Shown here: positions 11,700-22,984 of the stretch, piece after piece
Numbering within the stretch: the first letter of the stretch is position 1
Layout of the letters: each line of letters begins with the position of its first letter
Source: Ascaphus truei
Lineage: Eukaryota; Chordata; Amphibia; Anura; Ascaphidae
Assembly: GCA_036426205.1 (NCBI GenBank)
Contig: CM071568.1
Location: 117,642,050 to 117,706,049 of the forward strand
Direction of reading: 5' to 3'
DNA: 64,000 nt
Made by a program: the position numbers and the translations under genes
The notes under the pieces: generated by a model
Told to the model about the DNA's origin: nothing
Database searches by the model: none
What the model saw: only the letters and a program-made list of their open reading frames with translations

Positions 11700-13010
11700 T
11701 GGACAATAAACAGGGCTCTCCATCTCAGTATAGAGCTTGAACTCTCTCATAAAGAGCCTCACAGTCTCAGCACAGATCTGGGAATATCTCAAAAGAAGTT
11801 TTAAAGTCACAGTACAGAGCTGAAAATGTCTCAGAAAGAGGTTCACACTCTGAGCATAGAGCTGAATGTCTCTAACCAGGAGGTCAGCATTCTCAGTACA
11901 GATCTGGAAATCTCTTAAAAGGAATTTCAGTCTTGGTGCAGAACTGGGAGTCTCTCTGTAAGAGACGTGTTCAGAGGTATGCAATGGAGACTGTTTTAGG
12001 GTGAAATTAAAATAAGGCTTTATTGCGCCTGTTGCTTTAAACACAGCAAACATATAAATCAGCAAACAAAATCCGCTCCATTCTGGAGTATATATACACT
12101 TGTGATCCAGTTCTCTTTAACTGCGTGGTTAGCCCAGCGATTCACCAGCCCAAATCATAGAGACATTTATATATGTAGATAAACATAGATAATAGTCTTA
12201 TAAGAAAAGTCTTATCTGTTAGCTGGGTTGCTGTAGGGGAAGCTTCTCTGCTCTCTTGGATCTGCACCCTTGTGTGCTAAGGCAATGTCAGGCTGCAGGT
12301 TTAGAATCTTGCCCCCTTTGTCTTGTTGTCAGCTTGCCGCTCAAGACATCTGTCCTTCCTTGGTTCAGCCCAGTTGTGGACTAAGGAATCTCCCTTCCTG
12401 TCTCAGAGGCAGGCTTTTTCTAACATCTGTAATCAGCCAGGTGGTGTTAGTTAATTACCTACCAGCAGTTAACCACCACACTGCTTGATTAGAGGCACAT
12501 TTGTGAACAGGGATAAGTCCCCTGTTACACTCTCATAAAGAGATTTTTAGTATCAGCACTGATCTTCTGTAGAAGTCTCTCATAAAGGTGCTTCATACTC
12601 TCAACACAGAGATAAAAGTCTCACGCCAAGCGATCCAAAGTCTCAGCACAGGGGTGTGTAAATGGAAAGATGACTGTGAAAAGGTCTTGAGAATTCTAGA
12701 GACATTTAAAGAGAGAACAGAAACCTGAAAGAGGAGGTTTCAGAGCTGACTGACTAAGTCAGCGAAAGAAATAAGAAGCTTCGCAACAAAAAAAGGTGAA
12801 GAAACAAATGGAATACAAGTTGGTAGTGCAGTTAGCACTGAAAGAAACAGAGGGAGCTTTGCAGCAAGAAAAGAGAAAATCTCAGTCTTCAGGTGGAACT
12901 TTCTCAGATCAGAGCAGACTCTAAAAGAAAGGAGAAAGGGTTTTAACATTTCAGAATTACTACAGAGCTCTTATCCAAGGTAGGATGGAGAGAGAAAGGT
13001 ATCGGTGCAA
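11700..13010 (+). pseudogene. Decayed second copy of the coiled-coil region
   Basis: Plus-strand translation in pieces gives 14-residue repeats (for example SQKEVHTLSIELNVSNQE) like those of the minus-strand copy at 6430-6747. After the LTR insertion it gives VCKWKDDCEKVL, matching VQKWKVDCKEAL in the other copy, followed by a Lys/Glu-rich coiled coil. Stops and frameshifts are frequent. A solo LTR (11968-12529) sits inside the repeat array. Orientation is opposite to the better copy; both are repeat-flanked and intronless. Confidence 0.6.
11968..12529 (-). mobile_element. Solo LTR, family TGTKCAG, copy 3
   Basis: Starts TGTTCAGAGGTATGCAATGG and ends CCCCTGTTACA on plus. Same layout as 4410-4983, with AATAAAGCC on the minus strand. 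It interrupts the coiled-coil pseudogene in its repeat array. The flanks (AGACG left, CTCTC right) show no obvious duplication, so the insertion site may have been altered. Confidence 0.7.
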
Positions 13011-13343
13011 ATGCTCCGCAGAAGTTGTCATACAGGCCGCCTACAGATGGATGAAAGCTTGTTAGCTTTATTGCCAGAATAAAGCAGCCTGCATTCTTTA
13101 GTCAGTTTTGAGAATGCAATGACAAAGGAAGAAGTATGAACATTAAAAGGAAGCAGCTTGTGGGATTAAGTCCAGATATAGGATCTACGTCATAAACAAG
13201 TGTTGATATAAGTGCAACCACAATACCATCTCAGTGCTACAATGAGCTTTATACAAAAGCCAGGAAAGAAGAACCAAATTACAACTAAGAAGTGCAATTC
13301 AAATCCAGTCATGCTACCATGCCCACGTTTCCCAAACCAGATT

Positions 13344-13800
13344 TGTCACGATGAAAGTATAACGATGCTCATATCCGATAGAAAGCGGACCCGCAGAGCT
13401 AAGGTATGTTTATATAATCACCGACCAGAGCCAGGGCGCAGAGTCCTGTTAGAGTAAATCCTAGTTGGGATGCAGGCAGAGATCACCGCAGGTGTCAAAG
13501 ATGCAATTTCATGATAACAGACGGGAGTCTAAGCAGGTGCCAGAGGTGCAAGGTTGGGGTCACAGGCTGGGGTAGGCAACAGGGAATCTACAGGAACAGG
13601 GCACAAGAACAGATGAGTCTGGGAACACGCAGAATATAATTGTGCTCGGGCAGGGGCTGGGTGTAATTGGCTGCTATTTAAAGCCCTGGGACAGGTGCAG
13701 CTAATTAGCACGTCCAGGAACAGGTTTGTCAGGAACCAAGATGGCTGTGGCCATGTAAGGGATTGTTTCAGCAAAACCCTGACTGGAACCTGTGCAGGAA
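13344..13800 (-). mobile_element. Gypsy-type LTR fragment (TGTCACG)
   Basis: Begins TGTCACGATG, like the gypsy LTR at 24917 (TGTCACGCTG), and contains a similar 'acaggaacagggcacaagaac' style block and a TATTTAAAG box. The right boundary is not clear and no internal region follows. Confidence 0.4.
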
Positions 13801-14369
13801 GTAGCTGCTATTAAGATGCAGTTCTACCTCATTCTATCCAAAGACTGAATGTTTGATCGAAACCCTAAATATGCAACTCTGGTTGTCCACTCGTCTTTGC
13901 AAGGGAAAAAGCACTATATTACAGGTTTTGCCAACTACAAAAAAATAGAGGCCATGGGTAATGATTAGGTGAAAGGACAACTACATCAAGATTGATGTAG
14001 TGGAAATGAAGAATCCTGAAGTTGATGCAAATAACCTTTTATTGATAAGGGGGCCGTGCTTTTTTCAGCATGATGCACAGAAGTCCAGGATCCTCCGTTA
14101 CTTGAAGAGAAGTACCGGTGAGTAGAACTTATTTTCTTCTTTCTTATTGTCTTTCTTCAACAGGTCCAGCAGATGTTGACACGCTGTCTTCTTCCTGTCA
14201 AATGATACATGACAGGCCTTATATAAGGCCTGTGACATCACATTTGACAGGCATGTGGTACATCCACCAATCAGACTGATGTATGTACCATGTGTCTAAC
14301 CATCAAGTTTGACAAGGAATTAATTCTCTACCAAACTTGATGGAATCACGTGGTACATCCACTAATCTG
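13801..14369. other. No gene seen
   Basis: Contains short self-complementary stretches (for example around 14215-14340, where a GTGGTACATCCAC-type motif recurs) suggestive of MITE sequence. Nothing else recognised. Confidence 0.4.
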
Positions 14370-14680
14370 ATTGGAGTGGGTCATAGGGGTAGTTGCCCCT
14401 GGGATCTTGGTTAGGCCTCACTAGTGGGCAGAGGGAAGGGTTAACCCCTTCATTACTATAGTGGATACTGCTTGCTATGGTAATTAAGCATTTACTGCCC
14501 AGTAGCCAATGTTTTAAATGTTGGTGCTGCTGAAGGACGAGGACAGCCTTCATGCTGGCAGGGGTAAGTTCAATATTTTTTTTACCATAGGGTAGCTTGC
14601 TATTGATTGTTCTTGAATGGGCAAAAGCACTATTAGCCAAATCTGACTAATAGCGCTGTACCCATTACTGTGTGTGTCTA
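14370..14680. repeat. MITE-like repeat with hairpin, copy 1
   Basis: A hairpin at about 14613-14671 pairs GAATGGGCAAAAGCACTATTA with TAATAGCGCT...CCCATT across a short loop. The flanking AAGGGTTAACCCCTTCATTA block has a reverse-complement relative at 63715-63780, and the hairpin has a close relative at 63417-63471, so both belong to one dispersed family. Confidence 0.5.
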
Positions 14681-15189
14681 AATCCTCAAATGTCAGCCTG
14701 CCAGAGTCGCTCAACATGTTACAAAAAGAGGCCATCATTTGGAAACACTGCATGGCATTCTCATTGCACAGATACTTAGTCGTCATAGTGGAGGTGATGA
14801 AGATCTGCTCTTGCAATTGTAGGATAATATGATTTTCATGTTTGGTACATTAATTCCACACAGGCTCAATGAGGACTTTAAATTCTCTTGTTTTTTTAAT
14901 TTAATTTATCAATCCCAGGGGAGTTCAGGATCAGTAATTTCTAGGACTCAGAACCCTGTGTAGAATATATGATATATTTTACACCCTTGAACTGTTTACA
15001 GCACCACTGAAGTGCTGTGTCACAGCAAATTGCTAGGTAAAGAGATGTGCAGGAGTGCACCCCTTTATTATGGCTATGTCAGACACACTAAAATAGTAGT
15101 GTAACTACATTTTTTGGGCCCCCTGCAAGAATTTTTGAAGCACCTGCCCACCCAAAAAAGCAAAATAAATATAGTTTCCACCAGGGAAG

Positions 15190-15400
15190 CCTTGTGAGGC
15201 CCCCTCCCCCCACCCCTCTCTTAGACTACTCCCCCTCTCACACACACCTCCTGACTATTTCACCCCTCTATTTCTCTCCCCCCTGGTACTCCCTCCTCCC
15301 ATCCTCTCCCTCCCCATACTTCCTCTCTCTCACACCCTGCCTCTTACACCTCCTCCTCTTTCACTCAATCCCCCTCTTCTCTTTCTCATTCCTGTAATAA
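15190..15400. repeat. Pyrimidine-rich low-complexity tract
   Basis: CCCTCTC/CTCCTC-rich run of about 200 bases. The open frame over it is compositional only. Confidence 0.8.
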
Positions 15401-15512
15401 ATATTTAATATATTTCAAATATTTAAAAAAAATGTTAAAGACTGTTATATAAAGTTTTTGGCAGAAAGAGTGTATAGGAATAAGGGGTATGCTACTTTGC
15501 TACACATTATAC

Positions 15513-15800
15513 ATGTAGCCCTCTTTCCTTATAACTATACGGGTCTACTGATGCTGTATATACCTGTGGCTCACAGAGATCTGAGCCTCCGCTAACTGGG
15601 AGCCTGGGGCAACAATAAGTAATTTGGCAGCACCTCCACTTGCCCAGGATCCCCGCTATGTGATATTCCCCTGGACAAGAATAACAATCCACAACTCTGT
15701 AGCTTTTTACTATATACATATGGGCATGAATACAGGTACAGCTTCAGGTACCCTGGCTACATACAGAACAGTACAAAACATGCATTACTGTAACAATAGC
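15513..15800 (-). mobile_element. LTR fragment of the TGTAGCCC family
   Basis: Starts TGTAGCCCTCTTTCC and shares with the LTRs at 56785 and 60941 the order: GAGCCTCCGCTA, TGGGAGCCTGGGG, CACCTCCACTTGCCCAGGAT and TTCCCCTGGACAAGAA. Only the first ~290 bases of the LTR are present. Confidence 0.6.
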
Positions 15801-16019
15801 ATTGGAATACTGCACATTGCATTTAGGTTAAAGACACTAGCGCCTCCTATCTATATATATAGATAGATAGATGCAAATAGGTAACCTTGGGGTGTTAACC
15901 AACTGGATCTGATAAGATCTGATTGACTTGTATACTCGCAGAAATCAAAGATAGGTGAGATGGTGGTATCTCTCTGCTCAGACACACATAGTGATTGTAC
16001 CTGAGCAAGAACCAAATAG

Positions 16020-16145
16020 GGGATGGGGGAGAGAAGGGAATGGGGGGGAGAGAGAGGAGAGAGGGGAGATAAGGGAATGGGGGAGAGAGAGGAGATAAGG
16101 GAATGGGGGAGAGAGAGGAGAGGAGAGAGAGGAGATACGGGGTGG
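16020..16145. repeat. GA-rich minisatellite
   Basis: Repeating units of roughly 28-30 bases of the type GGGAGATAAGGGAATGGGGG AGAGAGAGGA. No coding meaning. Confidence 0.75.
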
Positions 16146-16874
16146 GGCTTCTCTGTTTTTTTCAGTACATCGATTCTAAGACGCAGTCCTATTTCAGCCA
16201 TGTGAAAATGGGAAAATAAAAGTGCGTCTTGGAATCGAGGAAATACGGTATGTCATACAAAAGGAAACATAAGGAAAGATCAGCCTGCTGGATATAGTAA
16301 ATATTCAGAAAACAGACCTGTGGCGCACCAGATAAACAAACACTAAGAACCATGAAAAAGGCTTATTTGCTTCTCTTCTTTCACAAAGCTCCGTGGACTG
16401 AAGTACACCCATGCTTGATATATGGCTGCAGTCCCGGGAAGCATCAAACTGTAGCTGTGACTTTGGAGCAGCTAAAATGGAGTTGGGATTTTTAAAAAAT
16501 GGAGATGCAAATTCATTCTAATTGACAATCTGTTTAAGAATCCATTGTGTACATTGAGATTGCGGTAAAGAATACTGTCAATGGTTATAATATTATATTT
16601 ATCACATGATTATAATGCACAATAATTGGATAATAAGCTACAGTAGGTGGTACACTGAGTAAATCAAAATGTTGCAAGTGTATGGCAGTGCATAGATAAC
16701 AAATAGTGAGTTTTAATATACTTTTATATAAGATGGAATTTCTTCATAGATGAAAATGGAGATACAACTTGGAACAGAGTTGTACAGATGCAGCTGCCAT
16801 TATTCGATCATTTACCTGGGTAAATCCTGAACTATGCCGTGTTTGGGGGGTTCCTTGATGGTCCGCTGCATTCA
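16146..16874. other. No gene seen
   Basis: Mixed AT-rich sequence without recognisable elements. Confidence 0.4.
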
Positions 16875-17827
16875 TAATGGCCCATCGGATTAACACAGCA
16901 GGGGTCCCTGCTGTGTTAATCCTACAGGGGTTTACCGGTATGTGAAAAACACGCAGTAAGAGACTGAATCAGTCACTCTAACTGCACGTCTCTCACAGGC
17001 AATCGCTGGGGTTTTATTTAATTTTAAACATTACAGTAATGTAGCAGGGGGTCTCCGGAGTTGAACCGCATTGATTTCAGGTCCGGGGACCCCCTACATC
17101 CCGAGATACAGGACCCGTTATGGGGTGCCAGTATCCCTGCCATGTTAAAATCCTCTGGGTTACGTCTACGTGGGATCTAAACAAAGCAGAGGGATACCAG
17201 CACCCCATAATGGGGCCTGTATCTCAGGAAGTACTGGGTCCCCGAGGCTGAAATCAACTTTATTCAGCTCAGTAGACCCCCTGCTCACACACACTATGAA
17301 TAAAAATAAAATGTAAGCAACTTCATTACCTTAGCAGCTATCCGCTAAGGTAATGATTTTTTATTTGGGGAGGGGGAGTAGTGGGGGGGGGGGGAGGTGT
17401 TTGATTCTAATGTGCAAGAGCAGGGGAACTCCTTACCTGAACAAAGTGGATTTCAGCCTCAGGGACCCTTACTTCCAGAGATATAGGCCCGTTACGGGTG
17501 CCAGTATCCCTCTGCTTTTTTTAGATCCCACGGTCACATGACCCACAGGATTTTAACATAGGGATACCGGCACCCCATAATGGGGCCTGTATCTCGGGAA
17601 GTAGGCGGTCCCCGGACCTGAAATCAATGCAGTTCAGCTCCGGAGACCCCTTGCTATAATACTGTAGTGTTAGAATTTTAATAAATCCACCGCGATCACC
17701 TGTGAGAGGGCGCCGTTAGAGTGACTAATTCAGCCTATCTCTTACTGCATGTCTATAACAGGCAGGCAGACCCCGGTAGGATTCACACAGCAGGGACCCC
17801 TGCTGTGTTAATCCAAAGGGCCATTAG
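16875..17827. mobile_element. ~950-bp foldback (long inverted repeat) element
   Basis: The two ends are inverted copies: AATGGCCC...GGATTAACACAGCAGGGG at the left and its reverse complement ending near 17827. Homologous inverted blocks follow inward: a CAGTAAGAGA block near 16950/17745, GGTCTCCGGAG near 17050/17640, and ACCCCATAATGGGGCC-type blocks near 17130/17205/17570. The centre near 17320-17358 is itself a hairpin (CATTACCTTAGC/GCTAAGGTAATG). Each tip carries its own 28-base palindrome (16891-16918 and its mirror). Non-autonomous DNA element of unknown superfamily. Confidence 0.65.
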
Positions 17828-18680
17828 TCAGCAGCGGCAAAACTAGTGAGAATCATGGGCATATCTCGAGAATCCATTTTGGGATATGTTCGAATAACGG
17901 TGACTGCATCTGTATGTATTTTTTTTATATATGTATTGGGAGGAGTGGGGGTATTTTTCAATATTTATTCGGTAGTTTTTTTTAACATGTATCGGGGGTG
18001 GGGTTTTTCGGTATGTATTTTGTGGGGGGGGGGTTGAGTGAGACTGAGGTAATTGATGGAAGGTGGGGGCAAGTGAGAAAAGAGGGAGTGAGATAGAAGG
18101 GAGAAAAATACACGGGAAGAGGGGGGAAATAGAGGGGGCTCGTGAGATGAGAAATGGTTGTGGGGGCCTCACAATACCATGACACGAGGGGTGGCTCGAA
18201 ATACTACCATGGGGGGGGTCCAGACGTAACTCCTGGACCCCGTGAAATCTGTCAGCGGCCCTGCAAGCGGTGCCGTGCTGGTCTGTTCTCTGCTGCCACT
18301 GCTGAGATCGTGGGAACCAGTATTGGAGGTTTCCATTGGCTGAGCACATCTGTGACGTCACCCACCAGTGAACCCGGAAGAGTGATGTGAGGAGAGATAG
18401 CTATCAGCTACCAGATGAGCATGGCTGAGACGCCAGCACTGCAGGACCCAGTGTGGTCATATTGCTTGTGTTCGATTTCGAGCATGTGAGTTTAATGGAC
18501 TCCATGCTCATATGTTTTTTTAATTAAACTGTGTTGCACTATATACCTCTTCGTCTGTTTTTGGTCCGGTAGAGTTCCTGCCTTAATTACCAGATCCATA
18601 TCAGATTTCTGAAAATGCTTGAAAATCCCCTTTACCATTTGGATACTAGAGTTATCATCACCCAATTTTGTGTATTACAC
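17828..18680. other. No gene seen
   Basis: Contains G-rich and T-rich runs and a GTGAG-rich stretch (18050-18160). Open frames here are compositional. Confidence 0.4.
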
Positions 18681-19390
18681 TGTCACGCTGTGCTCACCCC
18701 TAACAAGGTGGGACCATGGTGCTGAGGTGGGAAAGGATATTATGCCACCCACAGCCACGGGGGTGCGTCTGGAGTGTAGAGTTGGTCGGGGTAGCTGTGT
18801 CAGGGTTGGAGAGGTGTGGATGGTCGATATACTTGCCGGGGTCAGAGGAGGAGAGGTACGGAACATTGCAGGTAATTTTAGCCATGCCTGGGTTTGGAGA
18901 GAGCAGAATACCCCTTCAGGTTTGGATGTCGTGGAAAGTCGGGTCGGTACACAGGAAGATAAGCAGCAAGACAAGGCTAGACTGTGGAGGCAGAGAAGAG
19001 GTGATTGCAACGCAACTGGAACTATGCTCAGCCAAAGTGCCAGTGGCACAGCTGAGCATATGTAGGAGAGAGCGTCCAATGAGAAACTGCAGTGTGGAGG
19101 TTGGAGCATCTGAAGCAGGGATCAGGTGAGATCAGTATCCCTGATATCCCTGACATGTCCTGACGAGGAGAACCCTGCATGCGCTGAACACGTGAGCGCT
19201 GCGCGACCCCTGACACCGGCACGAGTATGCAAGACTTCAAGACTGGAGTGGGTACGTGCACGCGAGACATTTGCGGGTGGTCCCTGGAGGAGCAGCGTCC
19301 CTACGTGCTGCATGAGGAGGCAATGTGGGAGCCCTGGCTGTGGACGGAGGTTAGTGGGGAGCGCAGAGGGCGGCGCGACTCCTTGAGCCT
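18681..19390 (-). mobile_element. Gypsy-type LTR fragment (TGTCACG)
   Basis: Starts TGTCACGCTGTGCTCACC, closely matching the start of the gypsy LTR at 24917 (TGTCACGCTGCGCTCACC), and continues with the same style of ACTTGCCG...GGAGAG text. The far end (expected ...TGACA) is not identifiable. The open frames on both strands are LTR shadows. Confidence 0.5.
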
Positions 19391-19553
19391 CAAATACACA
19401 TTTGCACTATGTTCTTTTTCTTCTTTTTTTATTCACATGCCTGAGGGGAGTTTGCACTTTGGAGTGTTTTTGTGACGTTAACAAATACAATAAACACTGT
19501 ATTTATTATGCTATTTATTATTATTATCTATTTTAACTTGTTATTGTCTAAAT

Positions 19554-20597
19554 CCGGCGTGCACAAACTGGGGGCGTGTCTCACAGGGAGGGTGCGAGAT
19601 TTTGCAAGGGGGGCACTGTTAGGACCAGTATGTCAGGCCAGAATCTGCATTTGTGTTAAGCATCCATGTTGTCTGTTTATAACTAGTTAAGATTCTGCAG
19701 TCAGCCTTTTGCTGAAATATAATTTCTAATGCACTCAGTTTCTGCCAAATTACATTTCCTATCTTCCTGCTCAGGATATTGCTAGGATACTTTTTATATT
19801 GTTAGTCTCCTGCTCTTTTAGTCAGAATATAATAGACTGGTTCTCTGAAAGACGCAAAATAGTATAATTAGTTGCTAAAGATTCAAGGTCTCTTTTGATA
19901 ACAGACAATGAATAAGCTATGTATTCAGACATTACTTGTATTGGGAGAGACACGTCCCAAAATCATGCCACTAATATGTCCTGCCCCTAAATCACACCTC
20001 TAATCAAAGCTACGCCCAAGACACACCCAGGTTACGCCTATGTTACGCCTCTAACCAATATCTTCTTTTTCCTGTATAAAAGTCATTACCCTATGAGTAA
20101 TAAATTGAGACAAAGGATTTGAAACCTGGCTTGCATTACATTTCATTTCTTTCGTATTCCCGGGCCTGTAAGTTCAACAAAGATCGGAGATAACAAGTGA
20201 CAGGGCGTGGAAGCTTCCTGGGAAGTCTGCTGCAAACGGTGCAGATTGTGTATCCAGTCACAAGGCCTTCAGCTCCTTTGGCAGAGGAAAGGTTCCTTTC
20301 GGTTCTGAAGCCTAGGCGAGGAAAAAGGTTTTCCTTCAGGCACAATGGTTACAGACGTCCTGCGCTCTTCCCAAAGGCATTTAATTTCAATACTGGGGGG
20401 GCCGCGAAGACCTCTGTAATTCACTTACCTTGGCTTCCAGCGATTCGTCGTCATGGCAATGCGGCATCAAATGACGTTACCATGGCAATGTGACATGTCA
20501 TTTGACGCTGGAGCCAAGGTAAAGGGAGGGGGGGGGGGCACGAGCAGGGGGGCACAGCATGAAGGGTGGCGTAGGGGGAAAAGTTTGCTCACCCCTG
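19554..20597. mobile_element. hAT-like non-autonomous element, split
   Basis: Ends resemble hAT termini: CCGGCGTGCACAAACT at the left and, reverse-complemented, CAGGGGTGAGCAAACT at the right. Flanks GTCTAAAT (19546-19553) and TTCTAAAT (20598-20605) match at 7 of 8 positions, an 8-bp duplication as expected for hAT. A solo LTR (19617-20338) lies inside. The right part has a hairpin using CCTTGGCTTCCAGCG and CGCTGGAGCCAAGG (about 20428-20520). Confidence 0.6.
19617..20338 (+). mobile_element. Solo retroviral-type LTR with GGCAC duplication
   Basis: Begins TGTTAGGACCAG, ends CCTTCA, and is flanked by GGCAC on both sides (19612-19616 and 20339-20343). It has TATAAAAG at 20074-20081 and AATAAA at 20099-20104, the compact promoter/poly(A) layout of class I retroviral LTRs, so the direction is plus. 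Inserted in the hAT-like element at 19554-20597. Confidence 0.7.
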
Positions 20598-20940
20598 TTC
20601 TAAATAGTACTTTCTGTGCTTGACAACTCATTAAATTATCTACTCCTACACTACTGACTCAGATATGCTTGACCTTTTATGACTTGCACTTTAAAGCTGC
20701 ATTTCAAGCAATATCCTGCATGTGTGTTTTTTTAATAAATCAGTTCTGCAATAAGAAAAAATACTTTTAGCATTTTCTTTGTGCGTGGGGGGGGGGGGGG
20801 GGTGTGCGAGCTGTATTAAGTTCAAAGCTGTACTGTAGTTCAAAGACATATTCTCAACAGGTCGTCATAATGTTTTGATCTCCATACCCCCAATAAAAAT
20901 AACAGTACTACAGTATGCCACCCACCTCAGAAAGAACATA

Positions 20941-21245
20941 CAGAGGCGGCACACTTTATTTGACTGCGGCTCATTCCGCAAGCCGGGATATGTCCCGGCT
21001 TGCGAGCCGCAGCCCCTCGGTGTGCCGCGCATCACCGATGCGCGGTCACGCGTCATCGGGAGCCTGTGGGGGACGGCGGTGGGGGGTTCCGGGGGACCCG
21101 GCGGACCCGGAGAGGAGAAGGGGAAGCCCCGATCGGAGGACCGCTCCTCCGAGGCTTCGGCGCGCGCCCGGCACATCCCGGCGCGCGCCCGGTTACTGTC
21201 GCGGCCGAGACCGGGAAAATGCTCGAATAAACTCGGCCGCGACAG
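20941..21245. mobile_element. TA-flanked GC-rich MITE, copy 1
   Basis: Flanked by TA. Left end CAGAGGCGGCACACTTTATT; right end, reverse-complemented, CTGTCGCGGCCGAGTTTATT. The same kind of termini occur at 41423-41785 and 47769-47987. Very GC-rich interior with two strong hairpins: 20966-21010 (CGCAAGCCGGGA/TCCCGGCTTGCG) and 21194-21247 (16-base arms, TACTGTCGCGGCCGAG). TA duplication and CAGT-type ends suggest Tc1/mariner mobilisation. Confidence 0.6.
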
Positions 21246-22450
21246 TACATGACTGGTGTGGAATTAAAAAGCAACAGTTCTGTTTGATTCTCATAATATC
21301 CATAATTGCTATGCAAGCCCATGGCGATAACCCCCAAAAATATATATTTGTAAAACATGAATTAAAAAATAAAATGTATTTTTTGACCGACCCCCTATTG
21401 TAGACCTGAAATTCTTATTAACAGTTCAACAAAGCATTGCACTTCACGTACTGTAATTTAATGCAAGGGCATTTCTCTTACCTGTTATTAAAAAAAAATG
21501 TCAAAATGAGATAAACAGCACAGTACAGTACACGCATGCGCATACCATTAAAAGAAAAACAGTAGTGCTGTTGCAAAAGTTGAAAGCATTGAATAATAAA
21601 TAATACATACTGTATAGAATTAAAGATATACATTTTTATTTTTGGTGTTTATAAGAAAAGTTGTGAAGATGACAGTACTGTACAATGTAAAAAAAAGATT
21701 TGAAGATTAAAAAAGCAGCATTCTGTACAGTATAAGGTTTTCTATAAATCTCACAATTGTTCTATCAATACAAATGGCACTGTCACTAAATGTTTGCCTA
21801 CTTGGCAAACAATGCGCTAGCAACTTTAAAAAAAAAGCGATATTGAAGGTCCATCCAAATCCCTTCTTTTGTCTTTTTCCCTTTGATGTCAAAGTTTATT
21901 TTCTGGGGAAAAACAAACAAATATGCTATTATTACCGGTATTGCGCATGCGTCATGTCATGCCATTGGGCATTAAAGCAGCCGTTCAAGCAATATCCTAC
22001 ATCTGGATGAGAACAAACTTCTGATTGGCTCTGACTCTTCAGCCCCACCCTCTCCTTACATTTTTAAGCTGCAGCGTCACGTACTTCGACGGCCAATCAA
22101 ATCATTCTTCAAAGTGCACTCAACAGAGAAATATCCCCTCAACTCGCATACAGTATTGTACAGTATTGTCCCCCCAACTCGCATTCAGTATTGTATTGAT
22201 GCACTGTAAAGTACGTACTGTATTGTTTAAAAAATAATTTTGTTTTGACACAAGCAAGCTTGAACTGCAGCTCTAAACTTACAGTAATACTGTCATGTAC
22301 TGTACAGTACAGTATAGTGTAATACAGTGTAGTACATTACTGTACTGTATATTTACCTTCATTATAAACTTTGCCAAACGGGAGGTGATGACTCACTGTG
22401 ACTCCAAGTCTGCATTATAGTTGACAGATGACAGCTGACCTGGTACACTT
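21246..22450. other. AT-rich sequence with TACTGTA-type repeats, no gene
   Basis: Many short TACTGTA/ACAGTAC words (densest at 22275-22350). A 'ttcaagcaatatcctacat' block at about 21985 also occurs at about 20705. The style is shared with 28400-28720 and 46500-46700, suggesting one family of AT-rich DNA element. Confidence 0.45.
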
Positions 22451-22531
22451 GTAGTTGACAGCTGATGAAGCGGGAAACCATTTTGGTACTGGTAAATGCA
22501 AGCTTGCAGGTACCTGTACGCGAAATCATGC

Positions 22532-22984
22532 TCAGGCTGGAAATTTTCCAGGCGGGGACAGGTACAAAGGATTGCCGTTCACCAGGTTATCACTGATGGT
22601 CGGACCGGCCGGTGCTGGTGCTGTTGCCGGCACATTGCTGGATTGGGATTGACGATTCTTATATGGGTTAAAACCGACCTTTCTTCTTTTGAAATTGCCA
22701 TGATCAAACATACTGTGAAATTCTGGCATGACACCCCAATACCCGCAAATCTCTCTGGCAGTAGGGGCAATGCGAAAAAAACACTGATCGTTACTTAAGA
22801 TTTTTCTTATCGCACACTTCCACCCATGAACGTCTGGTGAAAACTTGTAAAAATCGTACTTCGAAATTAAATATTCATATATTTCAGATACAGTCGCCAT
22901 TTTATCTGCAGCAGCATTTATTGCCGAATATATTAAAAATGCATAACTACAGTCAGGTTTTTTATACGCCTGTGGTGTAGCCAT
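22532..22984 (-). CDS. Divergent forkhead-domain protein in a repeat context
   Basis: 150-codon uninterrupted minus ORF. Residues about 8-102 follow the forkhead winged helix in order: KPDCSYAFLIYSAI (family KPPYSYxxLIxxAI), VSEIYEYL (helix 2), W55 then AIRKILS and CFF (helix 3, family NSIRHNLS...CF), GYWGV (family NYW) and MFDHGNFKRRK (family MFxNGNxxRRR). In the recognition helix the Asn-Ser and the His that contact bases in FOX proteins are replaced (CAIRKILS at 57-64), while Arg60, Leu63 and Ser64 remain. The tail is Pro/Ala/Ser-rich. The start follows ACATT and is the first Met before the domain. A TTTAAATA box lies ~50 bases upstream. Surroundings are transposon-like and a Tc1/mariner transposase lies 0.7 kb away on the same strand. 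It could be a DNA-binding protein carried by a transposon or a captured host FOX copy. It is not a normal FOX gene. Confidence 0.65.
   Translation of the reverse strand: MATPQAYKKPDCSYAFLIYSAINAAADKMATVSEIYEYLISKYDFYKFSPDVHGWKCAIRKILSNDQCFFRIAPTAREICGYWGVMPEFHSMFDHGNFKRRKVGFNPYKNRQSQSSNVPATAPAPAGPTISDNLVNGNPLYLSPPGKFPA

Noticed and set aside
14550..14816. Possible small transposase-type ORF (minus)
   Set aside because: It has some protein-like composition, but I could not match it to a DNA-transposon protein family and it overlaps a MITE-like repeat.
18619..19129. Overlapping ORFs of 137-148 codons
   Set aside because: They coincide with a gypsy-type LTR fragment and are open on both strands because of GC-rich composition.
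22532..22984. An ordinary host FOX transcription factor gene
   Set aside because: The domain is too divergent at the recognition helix, the ORF is short, and the surroundings are repeats with a transposase on the same strand. I keep it as forkhead-like only.
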